Assembly (NCBI GenBank): GCA_934149405.1
Contig: CAKPEV010000005.1
Location: forward strand, 1-64,000
Length of the DNA stretch: 64,000 nucleotides
From: an uncultured Clostridia bacterium
GTDB lineage: Bacteria > Bacillota > Clostridia > TANB77 > UBA1234
Reading direction: 5' to 3'
Part shown: positions 1 through 9,289 of the stretch, in pieces
Layout of the letters: each line of letters begins with the position of its first letter
Numbering within the stretch: position 1 is the first letter of the stretch
Notes under the pieces: generated by a model
The model's input: only the letters and a program-made list of their open reading frames with translations
Told to the model about the DNA's origin: nothing
Databases searched by the model: none
Program-made: the position numbers and the translations under genes

Positions 1-123
1 ATAATAAATTTTTTAAAAGGTTTGTTTAAAACGAATTAGATTAAATATGGATGTGCATATATATACATAGATATATGGAACTTGAAAGATAAGAATCAAT
101 GATACTTAAATTTCAGATTTTTC

Positions 124-152
124 TTGAATTTTACATAAACTTGTGATAATAT
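124..152 (+). promoter_or_regulatory. Candidate sigma-A promoter of the glyS leader
   Basis: TTGAAT (124-129) and TAATAT (147-152) are separated by 17 bases, a good fit to a housekeeping promoter. Transcription would start near position 159, just ahead of the T-box leader. Nothing else is recognisable in bases 1-123. Confidence 0.55.
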
Positions 153-164
153 AACTTGCATAGT

Positions 165-382
165 TAAATAGATTATGATGATAAAGAGGAGTAGCTATAT
201 AAATTTTTAAAGAGAGTTTGGATTAGGTGGGAGCCAAATAAAATTGTATGGTGAAAGGAGCTTTTGAATAATCAAATAATTAAGTGAGTAGCTTTCAAAA
301 AGCTATTAACTAGGGTGGAACCGCGGAAGTTTAATTTCGTCCCTAGCTACATTTTATAAGTGTAGCTAGGGACTTTTGTTTT
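165..382 (+). promoter_or_regulatory. T-box riboswitch (glycine) with terminator
   Basis: The T-box core AGGGTGGAACCGCG is at 312-325. It is followed by a strong intrinsic terminator: GTCCCTAGCTAC (339-350) pairs with GTAGCTAGGGAC (362-373), then a T-rich run to 382. T-boxes bind uncharged tRNA, which stabilises an antiterminator and lets the downstream gene be read. Because the downstream gene is glycyl-tRNA synthetase, the tRNA should be tRNA-Gly; a GGT triplet at 250-252 is a possible specifier, but I did not fold stem I and this is tentative. The 5' limit is approximate. Confidence 0.93.
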
Positions 383-493
383 ATGTCTAAGCTACATAAA
401 GGTTTTAATAGTAGGTAGTGTAAAAAACACTATCTAAAAAGTTCGTGAAGCATAAGAAACTTCGTGAAGAAAGAAATATAAGGAGGAATATTT

Positions 494-1882
494 ATGGTAG
501 AAAAAACAATGGATAAGATAGTTAATCTATGTAAAAACAGAGGATTTGTATATCCAGGTTCAGAAATTTATGGTGGACTTGCAAACTCATGGGATTTTGG
601 TCCTTTGGGTAGTGAGTTAAAAAAGAATATAAGAGATGCTTGGTGGCAAAAATTTGTTAAAGAAAACAAATACAATGTTGGTATTGACGCTGCAATTATG
701 ATGAACCCTCAGGTTTGGGTTACAACAGGACATGTTGGAGGTTTTAGCGATCCGCTTATTGACTGTAAAGCTTGTAAAACAAGACATAGAGCAGATAAAC
801 TAATTGAAGAATGGTCATTTAAAAAAGGCGAGCAAATCTCAGGACTTGATGGATGGTCAAACGAAGAATTAGTTAAATTTATAAATGACAATAAGATACC
901 TTGCCCAGATTGCGGAAAGACAGATTTCACAGATATTAGAAAGTTTAATTTGATGTTTAAAACATTTATGGGTGTTACAGAAGATGCTAAATCTGAAGTA
1001 TATTTAAGACCTGAAACAGCACAAGGTATGTTTGTTAATTTTAAAAATGTGCTTAGAACAACTAGAAGCAAAATGCCTATGGGTATATGCCAAATTGGTC
1101 GTTCTTTTAGAAATGAAATAACACCAGGTAACTTTATTTTTAGAATAAGAGAATTTGAACAAATGGAACTTGAATTCTTCTGTAAGCCAGGAACAGACTT
1201 AGACTGGTATTCTTACTGGAAAGAGTTCTGCAAGAATTGGCTTTTAAGCTTTGGCGTAAAAGAAGAAAACTTAAGAATGAGAGAACACTCAAAAGAAGAG
1301 TTATCATTCTACAGCAAAGGAACAACAGATATAGAGTATTTATTCCCATTTGGTTGGGGAGAACTTTGGGGAATTGCCGACAGAACAGATTACGATTTAA
1401 AGAGACATATGGAGGCTTCAAAAGCTGATCTTACATATCTAGATCCAGAGACAAACGAAAAATATATTCCATATTGTGTTGAGCCATCTGTAGGTGTTGA
1501 GAGAATATTCTTAACAGTAATTTGTGATGCATATGATGAAGAAAAAATATCTGAAGATGATACAAGAATAGTACTTAGATTGCATCCAGCTCTTGCACCA
1601 TTTAAAGTTGCAATTTTGCCACTTTCTAAAAAGTTAAGCGCACCAGCTACAGAATTGTTTGAAAAGTTATCTAAAAAATTCAATTGTGAATATGATGATG
1701 CTGGAAGCATTGGTAAAAGATATAGAAGAGAAGATGAAATCGGAACACCATATTGCATAACATATGACTTTGAATCAGAAAACGATAACTGTGTAACAAT
1801 AAGAGACAGAGATACAATGGAACAAGTAAGAATACCAATAGATGAAGTTGAGAAATTTATAGAAGATAAACTAGTATTCTAA
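494..1882 (+). CDS. glyS: Glycyl-tRNA synthetase, alpha2 (eukaryote/archaea-like) type
   Basis: Charges tRNA-Gly with glycine in the cytoplasm. The 462-residue protein is the single-chain class II enzyme, not the alpha2beta2 GlyQ/GlyS form. The N-terminus has the family block with DFGPLG near residue 35. Two CxxC pairs (Cys91/94 and Cys137/140) sit in the inserted domain. Class II motif 2 (GRSFRNEITPGN with the following REFEQME) is at about residues 202-225, motif 3 (PSVGVER) is near residue 335, and an anticodon-binding domain fills the last 95 residues. AGGAGG ends 6 bases before the ATG. The gene lies directly behind a T-box, so expression should rise when tRNA-Gly is uncharged. It is monocistronic, ending at a strong terminator at 2014-2044. 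Confidence 0.97.
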   Translation: MVEKTMDKIVNLCKNRGFVYPGSEIYGGLANSWDFGPLGSELKKNIRDAWWQKFVKENKYNVGIDAAIMMNPQVWVTTGHVGGFSDPLIDCKACKTRHRADKLIEEWSFKKGEQISGLDGWSNEELVKFINDNKIPCPDCGKTDFTDIRKFNLMFKTFMGVTEDAKSEVYLRPETAQGMFVNFKNVLRTTRSKMPMGICQIGRSFRNEITPGNFIFRIREFEQMELEFFCKPGTDLDWYSYWKEFCKNWLLSFGVKEENLRMREHSKEELSFYSKGTTDIEYLFPFGWGELWGIADRTDYDLKRHMEASKADLTYLDPETNEKYIPYCVEPSVGVERIFLTVICDAYDEEKISEDDTRIVLRLHPALAPFKVAILPLSKKLSAPATELFEKLSKKFNCEYDDAGSIGKRYRREDEIGTPYCITYDFESENDNCVTIRDRDTMEQVRIPIDEVEKFIEDKLVF

Positions 1883-2013
1883 AGTATAGCGAGTAATCGT
1901 TTCGGAATAGCAAGAACTTATTTTGATTTATTAAAAATTTGACATACTGATATGAAAAGGAATAAGTTAAAAACAAATTTATACTTCTTGTTATATAATT
2001 ACATATGGATATG

Positions 2014-2044
2014 AAAATAGCACATGAAAACATGTGCTATTTTT
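2014..2044 (+). terminator. Intrinsic terminator after glyS
   Basis: Perfect 13-bp stem AAAATAGCACATG / CATGTGCTATTTT with a four-base AAAA loop, preceded by A's and followed by T's, so it could work in both directions between the convergent glyS and the minus-strand gene at 2151. Confidence 0.85.
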
Positions 2045-2150
2045 GATTTAATTTGAAAAAATGATTTTCTAATCGTTTTATAAAACATCCGGATAGTTCC
2101 TTATTATTGCTAATAAATAACGCAATTGAAACTATCAAAACTGTCTTATA

Positions 2151-2828
2151 TTACTCGTAATCTTTGGAAGATATGCCACAAACTGTGCATACCTCGGGGT
2201 CACTCTGGAGGAACAAATCCAGTAGTTCTTTTGCATCGGATTTCGGATTTTCTTCGAAAACATTGTGAAGAAGGTTTGCTAGCGTCTTACGATTTTCGGA
2301 AGTTTTTTCTACAGCTGAGCTGATCTCTTTATGAATCTGAGGAATATCTTTTCCAATTATCTGTTCCCTATTAATCGAGAAAACGTATCCATCGTCGTAG
2401 AGGATTCGGACGGATTTAAGTCCAACATCTTTGTCGATGTAGAAAGAAACGTGACCGTCGGAATCGAGATTGAAGTTCATGCATGTTGTTTCGCAGGGAA
2501 TGCCATCTCCAACTGCAGGAAGTCTGCAAATCGCAACAATTTCAGGATCAAGAGCGTTAAGGGTGTCAATCAGGTTCTTTGGGGTGTAACTTCCATTTTC
2601 AATAGGCGAAATGGAGTTTACAATTTTGGAAACAATTTTCCGGTTTTCCATCACCGACTCGAGAAAGTGCAAACTTTCATCCCAAAGAGTTGAAGAGTCC
2701 TTTCCGAGTATGTCTGTCCGCGAAATGAAGTATACGAAGTCGTCGTAAATGATATGGACGGATTGGAAACCACTTGCTTTCGTGATGGAGAAGTTAGCCC
2801 GGCCGTGTGCGATTTTGTAATTTTTCAT
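2151..2828 (-). CDS. Unknown protein made of two tandem ~100-residue repeats
   Basis: I do not recognise this 225-residue soluble protein. It is an internal duplication: residues 4-101 and about 119-217 align along their whole length. Shared blocks are SVHIIYDD / SVRILYDD, ILGKD / IIGKD, ENRKIVSKIVNSI / ENRKTLANLLHNV and DPEIVAIC / DPEVCTVC. Each unit therefore looks like a beta-rich start followed by helices and ends in a conserved Cys. No catalytic motif or membrane segment is seen. AGGAGG lies 6 bases before the ATG. Base use differs from the chromosome around it: the line 2461-2520 is 47% G+C, against 27% for a line inside comEC. This resembles other minus-strand or atypical genes in the window (27819, 35612) and suggests acquisition from elsewhere. 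Confidence 0.75.
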   Translation of the reverse strand: MKNYKIAHGRANFSITKASGFQSVHIIYDDFVYFISRTDILGKDSSTLWDESLHFLESVMENRKIVSKIVNSISPIENGSYTPKNLIDTLNALDPEIVAICRLPAVGDGIPCETTCMNFNLDSDGHVSFYIDKDVGLKSVRILYDDGYVFSINREQIIGKDIPQIHKEISSAVEKTSENRKTLANLLHNVFEENPKSDAKELLDLFLQSDPEVCTVCGISSKDYE

Positions 2829-3014
2829 GTGTACCTCCTACACAATTTATAAAAATTTTTCAAAGCGTCATATACCATAAATTATTTGGTATGCCTAAAA
2901 ATGTTGCTTAACGCTAACAGAGTACCATATTTTTGCTAATTTGTCAAATGTGTTGCTCTTGATTGAGTGATATGATAGAATGAACCTATGTTTGATGGTT
3001 GAAAGGAGAGAAAA

Positions 3015-4028
3015 ATGCCAAGTATTAATTATTTAGTTAAAAGAATTTGTACAATGAATTACAAGTCTATGTTTGATAGAATTAATGTTGTAAGGAAAAA
3101 ATGCAACAAATCAAAATTTATGATATTTTGTGATATGGTTTGGTGCGGAATACGTTATGGCGCGGGTTATGTAGATTATGATGTTATAGGTTTTTATAAA
3201 TTAAATTCAAAGCAAAGAAAAACCATGCTTACAAGAGGCATAAACAATAAATTTGTAAGAAAATTAAATGAAAAAGAATATTGGCATCTATTCAATAATA
3301 AAAATGAATTCAATGAGATGTTTAGAGAATACCTAAAAAGAGATTTTATATATCCGGTAAATGAAAAAAAAGAAGAAACCATTGAATGGATGAAGAAACA
3401 TGTAGTGTTTTTTGCTAAGCCTAATGATGGACAATGTGGAAAGAACATAGAGAAGATAAATGTAGCAGATTGGAATGAAGATTTTGAAAAGCTATATAAT
3501 AATTTGGTAGAGAATAAGCTATATTTGTTGGAAGAACCAGTTATTCAGTGTGAAGAAATGAACAAGTTAAATAAAAGCTCGGTAAATACAACTAGAATGG
3601 TTTCGGTAATGAACGATAAAGGCGAGGTTACAATTCTTGCAACATTTGTTAGAATTGGTAACGGCAAATGTGTGGATAATTTTAATAGTGGTGGAATGAC
3701 AGCAAAAGTAGATGTTGAAACAGGAACTATCTTAGAAGAGGCTGTAAATAAAAAAGGAGAACTATTTGAAAATCATCCATTAACAGGAACTAAAATAAAA
3801 GGCTTCCAAATACCTTATTGGAACGAGGCTAAAGAAATGGTAAAAGAAGCTGCTAAGAAGAGTACACATGTAAGGTATGTTGGCTGGGATGTGGCAATGA
3901 GCATAAATGGCCCTGTTCTAATAGAGGGAAATCAATTCCCTGGACATGATATATACCAAGTTGCAGAAAAAATTGGACCAGATGATATAGGAGTTTTACC
4001 TATGTTTAAAAAAGCGATAGAAGGATAA
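3015..4028 (+). CDS. ATP-grasp protein, sugar-transfer-associated type
   Basis: A 337-residue protein of the ATP-grasp superfamily, whose members join a carboxylate to an amine or other nucleophile using ATP. The ATP-binding lysine region is FAKPNDGQCGKNI at about residue 135, the KLYLLEEPVIQ segment near 177 is the expected adenine-contact region, and VGWDVA followed by GPVLIEGNQFPG near residue 300 supplies the metal-binding Glu/Asn. This pattern resembles the 'sugar-transfer associated ATP-grasp' family often found with polysaccharide or peptidoglycan genes. No such partner is adjacent here. The gene has its own upstream -10-like element (TGATATGATAGAAT near 2969) and an AAGGAG site, and ends at a strong terminator. 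The substrate is unknown. Confidence 0.75.
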   Translation: MPSINYLVKRICTMNYKSMFDRINVVRKKCNKSKFMIFCDMVWCGIRYGAGYVDYDVIGFYKLNSKQRKTMLTRGINNKFVRKLNEKEYWHLFNNKNEFNEMFREYLKRDFIYPVNEKKEETIEWMKKHVVFFAKPNDGQCGKNIEKINVADWNEDFEKLYNNLVENKLYLLEEPVIQCEEMNKLNKSSVNTTRMVSVMNDKGEVTILATFVRIGNGKCVDNFNSGGMTAKVDVETGTILEEAVNKKGELFENHPLTGTKIKGFQIPYWNEAKEMVKEAAKKSTHVRYVGWDVAMSINGPVLIEGNQFPGHDIYQVAEKIGPDDIGVLPMFKKAIEG

Positions 4029-4030
4029 GA

Positions 4031-4068
4031 AAAAGACTACTCAATCAATATGTTGAGTAGTCTTTTTT
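4031..4068 (+). terminator. Intrinsic terminator after the ATP-grasp gene
   Basis: AAAGACTACTCAA (4032-4044) pairs with TTGAGTAGTCTTT (4053-4065), followed by T's. It can also serve the convergent gene at 4113. Confidence 0.88.
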
Positions 4069-4112
4069 GGAAGTTTACATGAGCGATATCTCATGTTTAT
4101 AGCTTTTGAAAT

Positions 4113-5030
4113 TTAGCTGTTATTTTCAGTCAAAAGCTCAAAAAGTGTTTTGATTGAATCTCTGCCAGAAGAGTCATATTCAAAGATAAACTGAAAATAC
4201 TCCTTATCTTGATACAACTTTTCATTAAGAGATATTATTTTGGCGAGCTGTCTTATTTGCTTGATGGTAATGTTGTCAACAATGGAGTCGTCTATGAGTT
4301 TCGAGTAGACATTTTCCCAAGATGCAGGTATCTGAACATCCTTATCAATTGAGATCTCGCCGTTTGTATGCACCGTGATAGAGATTTTTTGCAATTCTCT
4401 TATATCATGTTGCAGGTCAGAAATCTTCTTCTTTGCCTCATCGATATTTTTGTCGTTTTGCATAGAATGATTTTTTAGTACCACGATGCGGTCGGAAGCA
4501 TTTTGAAGTTGATGCGTTTTATTGCCAAGTTCTTTTCTTAAGTTTTCACAGTCATCCTTCAATTTCTGCGATCTGCTGGTAAGCTCGACAATTTCCTTTG
4601 AAAGTTTTTCTTTTAGACTTAGCATAGAAGAAAGTTCACTTTCACTTTTTTCTATATCACTTCTTAAGCTTCTGATTTTTGCATCTTCAGGTTTTTCTTC
4701 GATTATTTTTGGTTGTGTAACCTCCTTATTGTTTGCTTTGACTTGAATCGGCTCTAAGATTGCTACTTTCGGCATAGGTGATTCCTCCTGCTGTGTTACA
4801 ATGCTATTTTTCTTATCTTCTGCGCGCTGTCTCTTTTTAGCAAGCTGTTCATTCTTCTTGACATTCGCAAAAAATTGGGCGTAATGTGGGTTATTAGAAT
4901 GCCGTCTGCAAAAGTCTGAGAGATCTTCTTCGCTGATTTCGAGGTCGGCACAAAAATCCGCTGTAGTCCAACCCTGCTTCAGTTTTGACTGAATGTAGTC
5001 TGGGGAAATTGTTCTTCTTGGTTTCGCCAT
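4113..5030 (-). CDS. Unknown protein: N-terminal helix-turn-helix-like segment plus long coiled coil
   Basis: This 305-residue protein is not one I can name. Residues 10-42 (with GWTTADFCADLEISEEDLSDF) look like a small helix-turn-helix. A charged linker follows to about residue 110. Residues about 115-215 form a heptad-rich coiled coil (SLKEKLSKEIVELTSRSQKL and similar). A compact acidic domain with aromatic residues closes the protein. No signal peptide or membrane helix is visible, so it is probably cytoplasmic. GGAGG stands before the ATG on the minus strand. G+C is somewhat raised (42% over 4861-4920). A DNA-binding or scaffold role is possible from the layout, but that is inference only. 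Confidence 0.7.
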   Translation of the reverse strand: MAKPRRTISPDYIQSKLKQGWTTADFCADLEISEEDLSDFCRRHSNNPHYAQFFANVKKNEQLAKKRQRAEDKKNSIVTQQEESPMPKVAILEPIQVKANNKEVTQPKIIEEKPEDAKIRSLRSDIEKSESELSSMLSLKEKLSKEIVELTSRSQKLKDDCENLRKELGNKTHQLQNASDRIVVLKNHSMQNDKNIDEAKKKISDLQHDIRELQKISITVHTNGEISIDKDVQIPASWENVYSKLIDDSIVDNITIKQIRQLAKIISLNEKLYQDKEYFQFIFEYDSSGRDSIKTLFELLTENNS

Positions 5031-5222
5031 GTGTCTTTTACCTCCGTATAAAATTAGTGTTAGAAAAAGATTCGTAATGCTAAAAAACTTTCTAATATGC
5101 AGAAAGTTAAATTATTCGTATATAAATGTTGTAAGAATAATATCACAGATGTATAAAAATGTAAATAGAAAAATAAAATTATGTAAAGATGACACAAAAA
5201 ATTGATATACTGCTAAAAAAAC

Positions 5223-5251
5223 TTGATTTTATCAAGATTTTGGTATATATT
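5223..5251 (+). promoter_or_regulatory. Candidate promoter of ppdK
   Basis: TTGATT (5223-5228), 17 bases, then TATATT (5246-5251), about 55 bases ahead of the ppdK start. The rest of 5031-5308 shows no gene or other clear signal. Confidence 0.5.
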
Positions 5252-5308
5252 AATACTGTTCATGACTAATAAATCAAAACGAAATAATAATTACAAGGAG
5301 GAATTTAA

Positions 5309-7939
5309 ATGAGCAAAAAGTATGTATATCTTTTTAGCGAAGGAAATGCTAAAATGAGAGAATTACTTGGTGGTAAAGGAGCAAACCTTGCAGAAATGAC
5401 AAATTTAGGTTTACCAGTTCCACAAGGATTTACAATTACTACAGAGGCTTGTACAAAGTATTATGAGGATGGCAGAGAAATCAATCCAGAAATCAAAGCT
5501 GAAATCACAGAGTACATTTCAAAATTAGAAGAAATCACAGGAAAGAAATTTGGAGACAAAGAAAATCCATTATTAGTATCAGTTCGTAGTGGTGCTAGAG
5601 CATCAATGCCTGGTATGATGGACACAATCTTAAACTTAGGATTAAATGAACAAGTTGTTGAAACACTTGCTGAAAAATCAGGAAACCCACGTTGGGCTTG
5701 GGATTGTTACAGAAGATTTATCCAAATGTATTCTGATGTTGTTATGGAAGTTGGTAAAAAATACTTTGAACAACTTATAGATAAAATGAAAGCTGAAAAA
5801 GGCGTTACACTAGACGTTGAGCTTACAGCTGAAGATTTAAAAGAATTAGCTAGTGAATTTAAAGCTGAATATAAAGAAAAGATCGGTGAAGAATTCCCTA
5901 CAGATCCAGTAGCTCAATTATGGGGAGCTATTAAAGCCGTATTTAGATCTTGGGACAACCCTAGAGCTAATGTTTACAGAAGAGATAACGATATTCCATA
6001 TTCTTGGGGTACAGCTGTAAACGTTCAAATGATGGCATTTGGTAACATGGGAGATGACTGTGGTACTGGTGTTGCATTTACTCGTGACCCAGCTACAGGT
6101 GAAAAAGGATTGTACGGAGAATTCCTTACAAACGCACAAGGTGAAGACGTTGTTGCAGGTGTTCGTACACCAATGAAAATTACTGAAATGGAAAACAAGT
6201 TCCCAGCTGCATTCGCACAATTCAAAGATGTATGCAAAAAACTAGAAGACCATTACAGAGATATGCAAGATATGGAATTCACAGTTGAACATGAAAAATT
6301 ATTTATGTTACAAACAAGAAATGGTAAGAGAACTCCACAAGCTGCTCTTAAGATTGCTTGTGATTTAGTTGATGAAGGAATGATATCAGAACAAGAAGCT
6401 GTTATGATGATCGATCCTAGAAACTTAGATGCTTTATTACACCCACAATTCGATAGTAAAGCATTAAAGAATGCTACACCAATCGGTAAAGCATTAGGTG
6501 CTTCTCCAGGAGCTGCTGCTGGTAAAGTAGTATTCACAGCTGAAGATGCAAAAGCATGGGCCGCTAGAAAAGAAAAAGTAGTTCTAGTTCGTCTTGAAAC
6601 ATCTCCAGAAGATATCGAAGGAATGAAAGCTTCTCAAGGTATCTTAACAGTTCGTGGTGGTAGAACATCTCACGCAGCAGTTGTTGCTCGTGGTATGGGT
6701 AAATGCTGTGTATCAGGATGCTCAGAAATTATCATGGATGAAGAAAACAAGAAATTCACACTTGGTGGAAAGACATATCATGAAGGAGATTTAATCTCAA
6801 TTGATGGTTCTACAGGTTACATCTATGATGGACTAATTCCAACAGTTGATGCTGTTATCAGCGGAGACTTCGGAAGAATCATGGGATGGGCTGATAAATA
6901 CAGAGTTCTAGAAGTTAGAACAAACGCAGATACACCAAGAGATGCTGAAAAAGCAAAAGAACTTGGTGCACAAGGTATTGGTCTATGCCGTACAGAGCAT
7001 ATGTTCTTTGAAGGCGACAGAATAGCTGCTATCAGAGAAATGATTTGTTCAGATACAGTTGAGCAAAGAAAAGCTGCTCTTGCAAAATTAGAGCCAATGC
7101 AACAAGGTGACTTCGAGAAATTATTCGAAACAATGGACGGATATGAGGTTACAATCAGATTCTTAGATCCACCTCTACATGAGTTCGTTCCAACAGAAGA
7201 AAAAGATATCGAAGCTCTTGCTAAAACACAAGGAAAGACAGTTGAAGAAATCAAAGCAATCATTGCTGGTCTTCACGAGTTCAACCCAATGATGGGACAC
7301 AGAGGATGCCGTCTAGCTGTTACATTCCCTGAAATTGCAGAAATGCAAACAGAGGCTGTTATTAAAGCTGCTATCAACGCTTCTAAGAAAATTGGTAAGA
7401 TGATTACTCCAGAAATCATGATTCCACTTGTTGGCGAAGTTAAAGAGTTAAAATATGTTAAAGACGTAGTTTGTGCAACAGCAGATAAAATAATTGCTGA
7501 AGCTGGTGTTGATATGAAGTATCAAGTTGGTACAATGATAGAGATACCAAGAGCTGCTCTTACAGCTGATGAAATTGCTAAAGAGGCTGAATTCTTCTCA
7601 TTTGGTACAAACGACTTAACACAAATGACATTCGGATTCTCAAGAGATGATGCTGGTAAATTCTTAGGAGCTTACTATGACAAGAAGATTTATGAGAACG
7701 ATCCATTTGCTAAAGTTGACCAAGTTGGTGTTGGTAAATTAGTTGAAATGGCGGTTAAATTAGGTAAAGAAACAAGACCTAATATTAAATTAGGTGTTTG
7801 TGGTGAACATGGTGGTGAACCTACATCTGTTGAATTCTTCCACAGAGCTGGTTTAACATATGTTTCTTGCTCACCATTTAGAGTTCCAGTTGCAAGACTT
7901 GCAGCTGCACAAGCACAAATCAAATATCCAAGAAAGTAA
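5309..7939 (+). CDS. ppdK: Pyruvate, phosphate dikinase
   Basis: Interconverts pyruvate + ATP + phosphate with phosphoenolpyruvate + AMP + pyrophosphate in the cytoplasm; in anaerobic Clostridia it can work in glycolysis as well as gluconeogenesis. Length (876 residues) matches the family. The N-terminal ATP-grasp domain starts with GGKGANLAEM. The phosphohistidine domain has GGRTSHAAVVARG, with the catalytic His at residue 455. The C-terminal TIM barrel has GVCGEHGG, whose Cys is residue 831. Both numbers equal those of the well-studied Clostridium symbiosum enzyme. AGGAGG precedes the ATG. It is a single-gene unit with its own promoter and terminator, and its codons look optimised (abundant GTT, GCT), suggesting high expression. 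Confidence 0.98.
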   Translation: MSKKYVYLFSEGNAKMRELLGGKGANLAEMTNLGLPVPQGFTITTEACTKYYEDGREINPEIKAEITEYISKLEEITGKKFGDKENPLLVSVRSGARASMPGMMDTILNLGLNEQVVETLAEKSGNPRWAWDCYRRFIQMYSDVVMEVGKKYFEQLIDKMKAEKGVTLDVELTAEDLKELASEFKAEYKEKIGEEFPTDPVAQLWGAIKAVFRSWDNPRANVYRRDNDIPYSWGTAVNVQMMAFGNMGDDCGTGVAFTRDPATGEKGLYGEFLTNAQGEDVVAGVRTPMKITEMENKFPAAFAQFKDVCKKLEDHYRDMQDMEFTVEHEKLFMLQTRNGKRTPQAALKIACDLVDEGMISEQEAVMMIDPRNLDALLHPQFDSKALKNATPIGKALGASPGAAAGKVVFTAEDAKAWAARKEKVVLVRLETSPEDIEGMKASQGILTVRGGRTSHAAVVARGMGKCCVSGCSEIIMDEENKKFTLGGKTYHEGDLISIDGSTGYIYDGLIPTVDAVISGDFGRIMGWADKYRVLEVRTNADTPRDAEKAKELGAQGIGLCRTEHMFFEGDRIAAIREMICSDTVEQRKAALAKLEPMQQGDFEKLFETMDGYEVTIRFLDPPLHEFVPTEEKDIEALAKTQGKTVEEIKAIIAGLHEFNPMMGHRGCRLAVTFPEIAEMQTEAVIKAAINASKKIGKMITPEIMIPLVGEVKELKYVKDVVCATADKIIAEAGVDMKYQVGTMIEIPRAALTADEIAKEAEFFSFGTNDLTQMTFGFSRDDAGKFLGAYYDKKIYENDPFAKVDQVGVGKLVEMAVKLGKETRPNIKLGVCGEHGGEPTSVEFFHRAGLTYVSCSPFRVPVARLAAAQAQIKYPRK

Positions 7940-7960
7940 TCATAAAGATTATTTAATAAG

Positions 7961-7986
7961 CCGAGGCTTTAATGCCTCGGTTTTTT
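7961..7986 (+). terminator. Intrinsic terminator after ppdK
   Basis: CCGAGGC / GCCTCGG with a six-base loop followed by six T's. Confidence 0.92.
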
Positions 7987-8080
7987 ACATTTAGAAAACA
8001 GTTCAACATTGTTACAACTAAAGTTAATTCGTATTTGAATTGTTTAAAATATAGAATAAATTTCTACCATTATTAATTAG

Positions 8081-8094
8081 TGATATGATATAAT
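8081..8094 (+). promoter_or_regulatory. Extended -10 promoter ahead of the Ham1-like gene
   Basis: TGATATGATATAAT contains a full TATAAT (8089-8094) with the extended TG at 8086-8087. There is no good -35. The same 14 bases end every CRISPR repeat at 61949-63829, so this is a useful native comparison for the promoter in the repeats. Confidence 0.6.
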
Positions 8095-8111
8095 TTTTCT
8101 GAGGTGATTTT

Positions 8112-8687
8112 ATGAAGGAAATTGTTTTTGTTACACATAATCATGGAAAAGTGGCTTTTGCACAGAACTTTTTTAAAAACACAAAGCTTGATATATTCGA
8201 ATATGAATTGGATGAGCCAAGAAGTGATGATATAAGAGAAATTGCAACTTGCAAAGTAAAAGAAGCATATGAACTTGTAAAGAAACCATGCATAGCACAA
8301 GATTCTGGTTTTTTCATAGAAGCATTAAATGGTTTTCCTAAATGCTTTGTCAATTTCACTTTAGAAACTCTTGGAATAGAAGGTATACTTAAGCTTATGA
8401 ATGGAATTAAGAATAGAAAATGTTCTTTTAAAGAATGCTTGGCATATTATGATGGCAAGGAAATAAAATATTTTGACGGAAATCATGATGGCATTTTATC
8501 GGAAGAAATATTAGGAGTTAATAGAGAAGAAAAGTGGTCAGATTTATGGTATATATTTAAGCCATATGGGTATGATATTACACTTGCGGAAATGTCACCA
8601 GAACTAAGAGATAATAGAGAGATAAGTGAACACAATCATTCTGCAATGATAGATTTTTCAAATTGGTTTGAAAAAGATGAGAAATAA
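8112..8687 (+). CDS. Divergent Ham1/RdgB-like non-canonical purine NTP pyrophosphatase
   Basis: Proteins of this family hydrolyse ITP, dITP and XTP to monophosphates and so clean the nucleotide pool. The 191-residue length fits. The start THNHGKVAFAQ corresponds to the family's TxNxGKxxE loop, and CIAQDSGFFIEALNGFPKCF corresponds to the EDSGL...GxPG block. Two usual features are changed: the Glu before DSG is Gln, and the SARY segment after GxPG is replaced by CFVNFT. The C-terminal EMSPELRDNREISEHNHSA matches the usual 'KN.iSHR.kA' end. A GAGGTG site precedes the ATG. Activity may therefore differ from canonical RdgB; the family assignment is good, the exact substrate is not certain. Confidence 0.75.
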   Translation: MKEIVFVTHNHGKVAFAQNFFKNTKLDIFEYELDEPRSDDIREIATCKVKEAYELVKKPCIAQDSGFFIEALNGFPKCFVNFTLETLGIEGILKLMNGIKNRKCSFKECLAYYDGKEIKYFDGNHDGILSEEILGVNREEKWSDLWYIFKPYGYDITLAEMSPELRDNREISEHNHSAMIDFSNWFEKDEK

Positions 8688-8740
8688 AAAGGCATAAAGT
8701 CAGCATTTTTGGTAAAAATATCTCTAAAGGAGGAATTAAA

Positions 8741-9175
8741 ATGAAGGTTAGAGATATAATGACTAAGGATGTTGTTTTTGCGAATAAAGACGATTCAGTA
8801 CTTACTGTTGCGAAACTAATGAAGCATCATAATGTTGGTGCTATTCCAATAGTTGAAAATGCTGAAAAAGTTTTAGGAATGGTGACAGATAGGGATATAG
8901 TCTTAAATATGGCAGATTATAATTTTGATCCAGCAAATACTTTTGCACTTAAGCTTATGACAGATAAATTATATACTGTAAAACCAGAAGCAGATTTAAG
9001 CAGTGCATTGGCATTAATGAAAAAGCAACAAATAAGAAGGCTACCTGTTATGGAAGATAACAAGCTTATTGGAATGTTGTCAATTGGAGATATTGCAGTA
9101 CGTTCGGATTACAATATGGAGATGAGTGAGGCAATTTCAGAAATTTCTATGCCAGATAAACCAGAAAATATATAA
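8741..9175 (+). CDS. Protein of two CBS domains
   Basis: A 144-residue cytoplasmic protein consisting of a CBS pair (Bateman module), which usually senses adenosine nucleotides. Each half has the pattern starting with KVRDIMTKDVV and LKLMTDKLYTV, and the GAIPIVE...GMVTDRDIV and RRLPVMEDNKLIGMLSIGDIA strands. There is no fused enzyme domain. AAGGAGG lies 6 bases before ATG. It sits about 50 bases behind the Ham1-like gene and could be co-transcribed with it. Function is only generic: a nucleotide-responsive regulator or stress protein. Confidence 0.9.
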   Translation: MKVRDIMTKDVVFANKDDSVLTVAKLMKHHNVGAIPIVENAEKVLGMVTDRDIVLNMADYNFDPANTFALKLMTDKLYTVKPEADLSSALALMKKQQIRRLPVMEDNKLIGMLSIGDIAVRSDYNMEMSEAISEISMPDKPENI

Positions 9176-9182
9176 GCATGAA

Positions 9183-9210
9183 TGAGGCATGATATTTAAT
9201 TCGTGCCTCA
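9183..9210 (+). terminator. Probable terminator after the CBS gene
   Basis: TGAGGCATGA / TCGTGCCTCA form a 10-bp stem with one G-U pair; the following tract is AT-rich but not a clean T run. Confidence 0.55.
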
Positions 9211-9289
9211 TAATTTATTTATCTTGCTTTTTTATAGAATATATGCAAAAATATAGATAGATTTTGAAAAGAAGAGGTGCTTTATAAAT

